From: Halobacteriales archaeon SW_9_67_24
Lineage (GTDB): Archaea; Halobacteriota; Halobacteria; Halobacteriales; Halococcaceae
Reading direction: 5' to 3'
Assembly: GCA_003022685.1 (NCBI GenBank)
Contig: PXSV01000187.1
Location: 1-12,129 of the forward strand
Length of the DNA: 12,129 bases
How positions within the stretch are numbered: position 1 is the stretch's first letter; every line of letters starts with the position of its first letter. A model generated the notes under the pieces. It saw only the letters and a list, made by a program, of their open reading frames with translations. It searched no databases and was not told the DNA's origin. This document shows, piece by piece, positions 6,929 through 12,129 of this stretch. The translations under genes were made by a program, and so were the position numbers.

Positions 6929-7193
6929 TCTTGGTGGGCTCGCGGTCGACTTCGAGCACGAGATCGTCGGAATCGCGCCCGAGTGCACTGGCTACCTCCT
7001 GCCGGAGGTCCTCCTCGCTGCGCGGCCCGAGACGAAGCTCGAGGCCCGCCGCGGTGAGGATATCTCGCATCTGCCAGCGCGTGACGCCAGCGATCTCGGC
7101 TGCCCTCCCCTCGTTTACCTCCCCAAGGGCATAGAGTCCGACCGCGTGGGCGAGGTCGTCGGGGTCTGCATCGATGCTTTCGGGGACAGCCAT
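6915..7193 (-). CDS. UPF0175 family antitoxin (HTH protein)
   Basis: This 92-residue protein matches UPF0175, the cognate antitoxin-like partner of DUF3368 PIN toxins. Residues 10-25 (DPDDLAHAVGLYALGE) form the usual first helix. Residues 27-47, with GRAAEIAGVTRWQMRDIL, form a helix-turn-helix that probably binds the operon's own promoter. The C-terminal part (SEEDLRQEVASALGRDSDDLV) is acidic and would contact the toxin; this is inferred from the family. The ATG at 7193 gives the usual MAVPESID-like beginning. A TATA-like box and an inverted repeat lie 20-40 nt upstream. The gene is first in a two-gene operon with the toxin and overlaps it by 14 nt. Confidence 0.85.
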   Translation of the reverse strand: MAVPESIDADPDDLAHAVGLYALGEVNEGRAAEIAGVTRWQMRDILTAAGLELRLGPRSEEDLRQEVASALGRDSDDLVLEVDREPTKNDGE

Positions 7194-7211
7194 GATCGTC
7201 TCGTTCGTATC

Positions 7212-7233
7212 TATCGTGATGTACGATAATAAA
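7212..7233 (-). promoter_or_regulatory. Promoter and possible operator of the toxin-antitoxin operon
   Basis: An inverted repeat TATCGT-(5 nt)-ACGATA occupies 7212-7228. It partly overlaps a T/A-rich box (minus strand GTTTATTATCG, about 7225-7233) lying about 35 nt before the antitoxin ATG at 7193. A dimeric HTH antitoxin bound here would block the promoter, as in other autoregulated toxin-antitoxin operons. The binding itself is inferred. Confidence 0.45.
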
Positions 7234-7259
7234 CGTTCTTGGGTCACGAGGGTGCACTC

Positions 7260-7284
7260 GGCGGGGTTCGACATCGAACCCGCC
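7260..7284. repeat. Strong inverted repeat (hairpin with one bulged base)
   Basis: The left arm GGCGGGGTTCGA and right arm TCGAACCCGCC pair over 11 bp with one extra G and a CA centre; the inner GGGTTCGA/TCGAACCC part is perfect. It lies between the toxin-antitoxin promoter and the winged-helix fragment. It could be a transcription end for the latter or an element end. It resembles a tRNA T-arm only superficially, because there is no seven-base loop. Confidence 0.5.
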
Positions 7285-7326
7285 CGAACGGCTGCGAGCA
7301 TGATTTCCGATTCCGGTGGCTGAACG

Positions 7327-7690
7327 AGAAAGGAGGATTTGCTCTTCCTCAACGGCCTCCTCAACACGGTCGAGAGCTCGCGGGAGGTTCTCAGCAAGGA
7401 GCCGGTGTTCATTCTGACCTTCCTTCGTGATGAAGCCTGCTTCACGGAGGTCTTGGAGGTAGTTCCGAACCGTGCGGTTGCTCTTATCGATGCGATCGTA
7501 AAAAAAGCTGGAAGTGAGTATATCACCCTCAACGAGGTTCCCCTCGTAAGCGAACCGCTGACCGATGAAGTAGATCAAGACCTGTAGTTTCGGGTCAAGC
7601 TTTCGGTACTTGTTCCCGATGTTGATGGCTGCTTCCCGGTCGGGCTGCGGTGGCAGGAGCTGGTCGCAATAGGCGCAGTCGAGACTCCTG
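7327..7690 (-). pseudogene. Winged-helix DNA-binding protein, fragment lacking both ends
   Basis: The minus-strand frame encodes about 118 residues that look like a real haloarchaeal protein. A CAYC pair comes first, then DREAAINIGNKYRKLDPKLQ, LIYFIGQRFAYEGN, and a winged helix-turn-helix (SNRTVRNYLQDLREAGFITK, followed by EGQNEHRLLAENLPRALDRV). The domain suggests a transcription regulator. There is no start codon in a sensible place. Above about 7690 the frame is only the antisense of the helicase fragment. At the other end, after EEAVEEEQILL, the frame runs without a stop into the antitoxin gene, so the natural C-terminus is also lost. Boundaries are approximate. It could still be translated if an unusual start were used, but it is better treated as a remnant. 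Confidence 0.55.
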
Positions 7691-8130
7691 ACGCGAAGCT
7701 CTACCTCTACGAAACCGAGCGTCAGAAGCGAGCAGATGTCGCTGATATCGTTGCAGAACGCGCAGGGAAGATCCTGATCTTGTGTGATAGCCTCGATCGC
7801 GGGAAAGACCTCGCCGCCGAAATCAATGCTCCGTTCGTGTATGGGGCAACGACTAACCGAATGGATACCTTCGAGCAAAACCAGGTCATGATTGGTAGTC
7901 GGGTCGCCGATGAGGGACTCTCTCTGACCGAACTTGATGTCGTCATCGAGATTGATTTCCACGGTGGTTCACGGCGTCAAGAGGCCCAGCGCTATGGACG
8001 CGCGATGCACGGCGAGAGCACGGGCGAGCACATCATCCTCATGACGGACACCGAGTACGAAAACCACAGCAAGCGACTGCTCGCCCTCGAAGAGCAGGGC
8101 ATCAACATTGTCCCGGAACGGCGGTTTTAG
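7690..8130 (+). pseudogene. Rad25/XPB-like superfamily 2 helicase, C-terminal fragment
   Basis: About 147 residues of the second RecA-like domain of an SF2 helicase are readable to a TAG stop at 8128-8130. KILILCDSLDRGKDLAAEI is the first strand and helix of the domain. PFVYGATTNRMDTFEQNQ leads to motif V (VMIGSRVADEGLSL), and RRQEAQRYGRAMHG is motif VI. The tail HSKRLLALEEQGINIVPERRF looks like an intact C-terminus. The first RecA domain, with the Walker A and DEAD-box motifs, is missing. The frame closes with a stop at 7585-7587 and shows no helicase similarity before about 7660-7690. The fragment therefore cannot be an active helicase. Its G+C content is lower than that of the flanking housekeeping genes. 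The last 4 bases overlap the end of gap on the other strand. Confidence 0.68.
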
Positions 8131-9203
8131 GAGCGCTCGGCCGGGAATCCGACGCCGAGCGCGTCATCGGTGGTGGCGATACTTTCCGTGGCGTCGGCGG
8201 TGCCCGCCACCGCCCGGATCGCATCAATGTTCTCGGGCACGACATCGGATTCCTGATGGATCGCCTGGAAGAGGTAGAGGTCGTTTCCGGCGGCTTCACC
8301 GCCTCCGTCTCGGTGCGTCTTCGACGCACCGCTGTCTTCAACGGTGATCGACTCACCCCAGATACAGTTCTCCCAGAGATCGCCGCGCGGCCGGCCGGCG
8401 TCGAGCGCGAACTCCTTCAGCGCGCCCGCGCCGTCGATGTCGAGGCGCTTGGGGATCACGAACAGCCGGGACTCGTCGCGGAGGAGGTCCCGAACCGCCT
8501 CGGCGGTCGCGTCGGATTCGAGCGTGACGTTGATCGAGTGGGTGTGCATCAGCGTCGCCGGCACTTTCAGTCCGAGCGTGTCGATCGCGAGGTCGGGGAA
8601 GATCGTCTTGACGTCGGGACCGTGGTGGGAGGGAAGCGTCCGGGGATCCGGCAGGATGTCGTTGATCGGGCCGCGCCCGCTCTGGGCGGGGTCGCCACCG
8701 CGGCGGACGAGCGTCGCGCGCACCTTCTCGATGCCGTACTCCGCTTCGAGCGGCGCGACGAGGCGCGACAGTCCGGTGGTGTTACACGAAACAACGCGGA
8801 CGTGGTCGGCCCCGACGGCGCCGGCGTAGTTCGCGCGGGCGTTGAAGCTCGCGTCCACGAGATCGGCATCCTCGCCGCCCTGGTAGAGCGCGGGGGTCTC
8901 GTACTCTTCGTAGAGGGGCTTGTTCTCCGCGCCGATGCCCGAGGGCGTGGCGTCGACCATCACGTCCGCTCGCTCGACGAGTTCACCGACCATCCCGGCG
9001 AGGTCGATCCCCGCCTCCGCGAAGCGATCGGCGCGCTCCTCGACTGCGGCGTAGAGCGGGTAGCCCTTCGCGACCGCGCGCTCGGCCTCGAAGTTCGGGC
9101 GGGTCTTCGCCACCCCTTCGAGGGTCATGTCCGGCTGGGTGCGGACCGCGTCCGCGACGCGCTTGCCGATGGTGCCGTAGCCGTTGACCCCGACGGTGAG
9201 CAT
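8127..9203 (-). CDS. gap: Glyceraldehyde-3-phosphate dehydrogenase, archaeal type II
   Basis: This 358-residue enzyme oxidises glyceraldehyde 3-phosphate to 1,3-bisphosphoglycerate, or runs in reverse in gluconeogenesis, using NAD(P). The Rossmann start VGVNGYGTIGKRVADAV (residues 4-20), the archaeal segment VDATPSGIGAENKPLY (83-98) and the catalytic motif VVSCNTTGLSRL with Cys140 are all present. HTHSINVTL (220-228) supplies the active-site histidine region, and LWENCIWGESITVED and LYLFQAIHQESDVVPENIDAIR close the domain. Two features are odd. Residues 291-307 (GASKTHRDGGGEAAGN region) are an extra loop encoded by two hairpins. The tail PAERS after GVGF is probably supplied by the inserted island. 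The ATG at 9203 follows an ATTATT box about 27 nt upstream. A shadow copy of its 3' end lies at 6222-6254. Confidence 0.94.
   Translation of the reverse strand: MLTVGVNGYGTIGKRVADAVRTQPDMTLEGVAKTRPNFEAERAVAKGYPLYAAVEERADRFAEAGIDLAGMVGELVERADVMVDATPSGIGAENKPLYEEYETPALYQGGEDADLVDASFNARANYAGAVGADHVRVVSCNTTGLSRLVAPLEAEYGIEKVRATLVRRGGDPAQSGRGPINDILPDPRTLPSHHGPDVKTIFPDLAIDTLGLKVPATLMHTHSINVTLESDATAEAVRDLLRDESRLFVIPKRLDIDGAGALKEFALDAGRPRGDLWENCIWGESITVEDSGASKTHRDGGGEAAGNDLYLFQAIHQESDVVPENIDAIRAVAGTADATESIATTDDALGVGFPAERS
8154..8174. repeat. Right copy of the 21-bp att-like direct repeat, inside gap
   Basis: These bases encode residues 344-350 (TTDDALG) of the intact gap gene. The left copy is at 6234-6254, in direct orientation and exactly 1920 bp away, with a single mismatch. 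The flanking bases on both sides differ strongly between copies, which makes the block look like a recombination core rather than a longer duplication. Confidence 0.55.
8289..8331. repeat. Two adjacent hairpins inside the gap coding region
   Basis: A perfect 9-bp inverted repeat with a 3-nt centre (CGGTGCGTC-TTC-GACGCACCG, 8311-8331) lies next to GGCGG-CTTCA-CCGCC (8289-8303). Together they encode most of a 16-17 residue Gly/Ser/Ala-rich stretch that interrupts the usual ITVEDG-DLYLFQ junction of the enzyme. This looks like a small palindromic insertion tolerated in a surface loop. Confidence 0.6.
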
Positions 9204-9283
9204 ACTGGCCCTGCTCGGGCGAGGCGAATAATCGTTTCGAGGTGGGCCGAAAGCCTAACGCGGTGCGGTCCCGTGTGTCGGGC
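9204..9283. promoter_or_regulatory. Divergent promoter region between gap and the aminopeptidase gene
   Basis: This 80-bp spacer separates two divergent starts. Towards gap, the minus-strand box CGATTATTCG (about 9223-9232) is some 27 nt before the ATG. Towards the aminopeptidase gene, GAAAGCCTAA (9249-9258) lies about 30 nt before its ATG. Both would give leaderless transcripts, and the two boxes are close enough that binding of one preinitiation complex could hinder the other. Confidence 0.45.
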
Positions 9284-10261
9284 ATGAGCCGGGGACCGGA
9301 ATCGGGGGAAAGTGAGGCGTCGCTCGAAACGGCGGCCGAGACCGCCGTCAACCAGTGTCTCGCGCTCAGGCCGAACGAGTCCTGTGTGGTAGTCACCGAC
9401 GACGAGCGCCGCGCGATCGGGACGGCGCTGTACGACGCCGCGAGCGACCTGACCGAGGACTGCGTGCTCGCGTGCTACCCGCCAGGCGAACAGCACGGCA
9501 CCGAACCGCCAGCCCCCGTCGCCGCCGCGATGCGGGGGGCCGACGTCGTGTGCTGTCCCACAACGAAGAGCCTGAGTCACACGCGGGCGCGATCGCGCGC
9601 GAACGAGGTCGGTGCGCGGGTCGCCACGCTCCCCGGGATCACCGAGGAGATCTTTCGGACAGGGCTCGACACCGACTACCGCGAGATCGAGCGGTGTTGC
9701 GAGGAGATCCACGAGGCAGTCGCCGACGCGACCGAGATCCGCGTGACCTCGCCGGCGGGCACCGACATCACGTTCGAGCCAGGCGATCGACCGTGGCTCA
9801 CGGATACGGGGATCGTCCACGAGCCCGGTGCGATGTCGAACCTGCCCGCAGGCGAGGTATTCGTCAGCCCCGAATCCGCGACGGGCACTTACGTCGTCGA
9901 CGGCACCATGATGCCCCACGGCCTGCTCGACCGCGAGCTGGAGTTCACGGTCGAAGACGGCTCCGTGACCGAAATATCGGACGACGCGATCCGCGAGCAG
10001 ATCGAGAGCGCGGCCGACGACGTTGGCGACGCCGCCTACAACCTCGCCGAACTCGGCATCGGCACCAACATCGCCGTCACGGAACTCGTGGGTTCGGTCC
10101 TGCTCGACGAGAAGGCTGCTGGAACTGTGCACATCGCGGTCGGTGACGACCACGGCATCGGCGGCGACACTGAAGCGCCGCTCCACCTCGACGGGATCCT
10201 CCGCGAGCCGACCGTCCATGCTGACGGTGAGGAAGTGACGCTGCCGGCGACCGAGTGCTGA
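9284..10261 (+). CDS. M29-family metallo-aminopeptidase-like protein
   Basis: This 325-residue cytosolic protein resembles the M29 (AmpS/aminopeptidase T) family, which uses a two-metal site to release N-terminal residues from peptides. The ligand pattern of two Glu, two His and one Asp is recognisable near the C-terminus: Glu191 in PAGEVFVSPES, Glu257 in NLAELGIGTN, His283 in GTVHIAVGD, and His301 with Asp303 in LHLDGIL. The N-terminal half (VVVTDDERRAIGTALYDAA, VVCCPTTKSLSHTRAR) is the family's substrate domain in a shorter form. The ATG at 9284 follows a TATA-like box. A start 14 codons earlier is possible but would lie upstream of the expected transcript start. Related proteins include ring-cleaving dioxygenases (NicX-like), so peptidase activity is probable but not certain. 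Confidence 0.82.
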   Translation: MSRGPESGESEASLETAAETAVNQCLALRPNESCVVVTDDERRAIGTALYDAASDLTEDCVLACYPPGEQHGTEPPAPVAAAMRGADVVCCPTTKSLSHTRARSRANEVGARVATLPGITEEIFRTGLDTDYREIERCCEEIHEAVADATEIRVTSPAGTDITFEPGDRPWLTDTGIVHEPGAMSNLPAGEVFVSPESATGTYVVDGTMMPHGLLDRELEFTVEDGSVTEISDDAIREQIESAADDVGDAAYNLAELGIGTNIAVTELVGSVLLDEKAAGTVHIAVGDDHGIGGDTEAPLHLDGILREPTVHADGEEVTLPATEC

Positions 10262-10312
10262 CGGTTGCCGGTAACTGGGATTCTTTGTCGTCGCCGCCCT
10301 GACTCGCCGAGC

Positions 10313-11227
10313 ATGGAGGCAGCCGTCTTTCGCGGCCTCGGCGACGTTCGTATCGAAAGCATACCCGACCCCGAAATCGAAGCGCCGACGGACGCCGTCG
10401 TCCCCATCACTCATAGGGTCGTTGGAAGTCCGTCCGGGATCGACCGCACGACGGCATGCGGTCGCACCGGTAAACGCTTCCAACCGACCCTATCGGTGCA
10501 GGTGTCGAAGCGGGGGATGCCGCCGTCGTCGTCGGCGACTTATCCGGTTGTCGACGACCGCTACGTCTACCTATTCGGCGGTGACAACGAGAAGGGGCGA
10601 TTCAACCGGGTTGCGTGGAACTGGCGGTACGATCTAGAGAAAGACACCTGGGATCGCAGTGTCTCTGATGCGCCGTTCACGCAGTCGTTCCCGCTACCGA
10701 CGTTTCACGACGGCTGGCTCTACTACTCCACGGGCAACACCCAGCAGAAAGGCGGGCAGAACAACTACCCGGGAGCACTCAACCAGCGATACGATCCTGA
10801 AACCGACAACTGGCAGGTCGTCACGCCGACGCCTCATCCTGTGACAGACGGCTCCGGGATCAAATTCGAAGACGAACTCCACTTCATCGGTGGCTGGAAC
10901 ACGAATGAGGCGTTCTACAACGAGAATCGAGACTACTTCCGGGGCGAAGTGAAAAAACAGCATACCGTTTACGACTACGAGTCGAATACCTGGCGTTACG
11001 AGGACGAACTCCCCGGTCACTGGCATCACGGCGGCACTCGTTCGGCCGGCGGGTACCTCTGGCACTATCTCGGGACAATCGATGAAGTAGCCGGAGATGG
11101 TCCCGACCAGCACACCGATCGAATCCAACGATGGGACGGTGAACAGTGGGAAGAGATGACACCGGCCCCCGTCAAAAAGATGAACTTCAGCACGATCACA
11201 TCAGAGATTGGACCCGGCGACGCCTGA
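10313..11227 (+). CDS. Chimeric reading frame: alcohol dehydrogenase N-terminus joined to kelch-repeat protein
   Basis: The frame of 304 codons is a fusion of unrelated parts. Residues 1-34 (MEAAVFRGLGDVRIESIPDP and on to VVPITH) are the first strands of a zinc-dependent medium-chain alcohol dehydrogenase, cut just before the catalytic Cys. Residues 35-60 are encoded by an inverted-repeat structure. From about residue 75 four kelch-like blades follow: YVYLFGG with RYDLEKDTWDR, LYYSTGN with RYDPETDNWQVV, LHFIGGW with VYDYESNTWRY, and LWHYLGT with RWDGEQWEEM. Kelch propellers usually mediate binding, but four blades are fewer than a normal propeller and no signal peptide is present, so the kelch part is truncated. 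A box TTCTTTG lies about 29 nt before the ATG. The kelch part could alternatively start at an ATG at 10517. Both parent genes are probably non-functional; expression is possible. Confidence 0.6.
   Translation: MEAAVFRGLGDVRIESIPDPEIEAPTDAVVPITHRVVGSPSGIDRTTACGRTGKRFQPTLSVQVSKRGMPPSSSATYPVVDDRYVYLFGGDNEKGRFNRVAWNWRYDLEKDTWDRSVSDAPFTQSFPLPTFHDGWLYYSTGNTQQKGGQNNYPGALNQRYDPETDNWQVVTPTPHPVTDGSGIKFEDELHFIGGWNTNEAFYNENRDYFRGEVKKQHTVYDYESNTWRYEDELPGHWHHGGTRSAGGYLWHYLGTIDEVAGDGPDQHTDRIQRWDGEQWEEMTPAPVKKMNFSTITSEIGPGDA
10413..10493. repeat. 81-bp inverted-repeat structure, possible MITE or element scar
   Basis: The outer arms ATAGGGTCGTTGGAAG (10413-10428) and CTTCCAACCGACCCTAT (10477-10493) pair over 16 bp with one extra base. 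Inside, CGACCGCA (10441-10448) pairs with TGCGGTCG (10457-10464). The structure lies exactly where the alcohol dehydrogenase similarity stops. It carries no gene and no flanking target duplication was found. It may be the ends of an insertion sequence with its centre deleted, or a non-autonomous element. Confidence 0.55.
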
Positions 11228-11304
11228 GCGGGCACAGCTACTGGGAACGGCTTCTCATCACCTCTACCGATTTGACGTGGTCTATAGTATGCTACTCTCT
11301 GACG

Positions 11305-11530
11305 GGTACTGTTTAGTTGAGCACCTCCTCGGCAGGAGTCGCGCCATATAAAGCATAGTTCAGTCGATGGCGGTTGTGATAGCATTTGAACCGGCGTAAC
11401 AACCGTCTCGCGCATGGTTGACTGCCTCACCAAAACGAGTGAAAGCGGTCGATCCGCATTGCCACCGTATGGAACTACTTTTCGATGTGGTTCCGGATCA
11501 TCCGTTGTAGTTTAATGGCGCATTGAGGCG
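11305..11530 (-). pseudogene. IS6-family transposase, decayed C-terminal fragment with element end
   Basis: On the minus strand one frame reads MIRNHIEK, stop, FHTVAMRIDRFHSFW, stop, GSQPCARRLLRRFKCYHNRHRLNYALYGATPAEEVLN and a TAA at 11315-11313. This is the end of a haloarchaeal IS6 transposase, with the last catalytic-domain Glu (IEKW region) and the typical ALYGATPAEEVLN end. The TAG at 11477-11475 replaces the Trp of IEKWF and the TGA at 11429-11427 replaces an Arg; both are single transitions. About 7 bp after the natural stop the sequence GGTACTGTTTAGTTGAGC (from 11305) probably marks the terminal inverted repeat. The N-terminal part is missing or replaced. Confidence 0.72.
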
Positions 11531-11714
11531 GTGCGGATAGTTGAGCAGGACAGTACTGAGCAAGGTCGCTAATATAGCTTGGTCGGAAAACTGAATGAGT
11601 CTTCCTCTGTCTCGGATACTGAGCTCTGTATAAGTCACTGAAGACGGCGTACTCACGGAGTGAGTGTATCACCGATCCGAAGCCGCCGCTACTTCCACCG
11701 AATAAGCTGACTGG
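11531..11714. other. Gene-free stretch between two transposase remnants
   Basis: The minus-strand frame stays open here, but the residues (for example SLFGGSSGGFGSVIHSLREY) match no family that could be recognised. The stretch probably holds the 3' untranslated part and the end of the IS4-type element plus a piece of the interrupted IS6-type element. A segment at about 11573-11592 (ATAGCTTGGTCGGAAAAC) weakly resembles the outer arm of the repeat at 10413, without proof of relation. Confidence 0.35.
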
Positions 11715-12129
11715 TTCGTCAGACGAGTTCCTACCAGAACTCGCCTGACTCACCTGCTCACGCAACCTTGGTCGATGTGGATTCGGATCCCACAGCGCTC
11801 ATAACAGCAATTCGTCGAGACCTGGAAGTTCATACCCTAGATTTAGCACAGGTACAGCTGTACCAACATGACGTTCGAGCGTGTGAGAACATCAACGATA
11901 TGGCAAACACGCCGACAATACGTACGCGCCGTCGTCGCTCCTTTGCCGCTTTGCGTCTGATTTGCGGAGTTCATCCATGATAACGCGGTTCATCAGTAGC
12001 GAGATCGCGACGACGATGATCAGTGCTTCGATAATGTAGGGATCCGTTGTATTGATCTCGTCCAGACCGAAGCGCGATCTGAGTTCCTTGAACAGCAGCT
12101 CAATTTCCCACCGCGCCCAATAGAGCTGT
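11715..12129 (-). pseudogene. IS4-family (ISH8-like) transposase, decayed C-terminal part, truncated by window end
   Basis: A single minus-strand frame runs in from the right edge and shows the C-terminal part of an IS4-group DDE transposase. The YREK-type signature reads YWARWEIELLFKELR (starting near 12126), with Tyr, Arg and Glu in place, but the expected final Lys is Arg. DEINTTDPYIIEALIIVVAI follows, then DELRKSDAKR and later LNLGYELPGLDELLL and DPNPHRPRLREQ, all typical of haloarchaeal ISH8-like elements. The frame is broken by a TGA at 11894-11892 (Arg expected) and a TGA at 11801-11799 (Trp expected). No frameshift is needed to explain it. The element is inactive in this copy. The N-terminus lies beyond the window. 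Confidence 0.72.

Larger units (their letters stand above)
6234..8174. mobile_element. Putative integrated accessory island bracketed by att-like direct repeats
   Basis: The segment runs between two direct copies of a 21-bp block (6234-6254 and 8154-8174, one mismatch at 6246/8166), both lying in the 3' end of gap-coding sequence. It holds a UPF0175/DUF3368 toxin-antitoxin operon and two gene fragments, and the host genes continue on both sides (hsp20 to the left, gap to the right). No integrase or transposase gene is present. If the element was mobile, it has lost its recombinase or was mobilised from elsewhere. The status as an element is inferred from the repeats, the content and the broken genes. 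Confidence 0.45.

Noticed and set aside
7258..7290. tRNA-like T-arm (GGTTCGA motif)
   Set aside because: The motif lies in a nearly perfect palindrome with a 2-nt centre. There is no seven-base loop, acceptor stem or anticodon arm nearby.
7339..7587. Plus-strand frame of 82 codons opposite the winged-helix fragment
   Set aside because: The minus strand shows a recognisable helix-turn-helix with haloarchaeal codon pattern, while the plus-strand product resembles nothing; it was taken as a shadow.
9125..10483. Minus-strand frame of 452 codons opposite the aminopeptidase gene
   Set aside because: The plus strand has M29 metal-ligand motifs and a promoter, and the minus-strand product is Arg-rich and without recognisable domain.
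11475..11765. A 96-codon minus-strand gene beginning with MREQVSQAS
   Set aside because: Its first residues are the end of the IS4-type transposase and its last residues are part of the IS6-type transposase, so the frame is an accidental bridge between two remnants.
11768..11980. Plus-strand frame of 70 codons near the right end
   Set aside because: It is antisense to the IS4-type transposase remnant, whose minus-strand frame has clear family signatures.

Overview
The window is chromosomal DNA of a haloarchaeon (class Halobacteria). The basis is the high G+C content, the strongly acidic proteins, an archaeal uL16 (L10e-type) ribosomal protein, an archaeal type II glyceraldehyde-3-phosphate dehydrogenase, and start codons that sit about 25-32 nt after T/A-rich boxes, the usual layout of leaderless haloarchaeal transcripts. 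The genus cannot be fixed from the sequence alone.

Positions 1-6182 look like ordinary host chromosome. They hold the 3' end of an ABC-transporter ATPase gene (TOBE domain), a convergent MATE-family exporter, a small protein with two zinc-knuckle-like halves, a two-CBS-domain protein, a glutathionyl-hydroquinone-reductase-like GST, and divergently from it the uL16 gene. A RimK-like ATP-grasp ligase and a convergent Hsp20 small heat-shock protein follow. A 220-bp spacer between the last two carries an imperfect tandem duplication of about 83 bp.

Positions 6222-8174 look like a small accessory island. A 21-bp block (one mismatch) occurs at both ends. Both copies read, in frame on the minus strand, as the C-terminal residues TTDDALG of the glycolytic dehydrogenase. 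The right copy is inside the intact gap gene. The left copy is a free-standing 3' end with its own stop, next to hsp20. This is what is expected if an element integrated into the 3' end of gap, rebuilt it with a new tail and displaced the old end. Inside lie an intact UPF0175 antitoxin / DUF3368 PIN-domain toxin operon, plus two gene fragments lying head to head (a winged-helix protein and a Rad25/XPB-like helicase), each missing its 5' part.

Positions 8127-10261 return to housekeeping genes: gap on the minus strand and, divergent from it, an M29-type metallo-aminopeptidase. The gap coding region carries an insertion-like segment made of two small hairpins.

Positions 10313-12129 are rearranged. 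The first about 34 codons of a zinc alcohol dehydrogenase gene are joined in frame, through an 81-bp inverted-repeat structure, to a kelch-repeat protein that lacks its natural N-terminus. Then come the decayed 3' ends of two transposase genes on the minus strand, an IS6-family one (about 11305-11530) and an IS4-family one (about 11715 to the window end), each interrupted by two in-frame stops.
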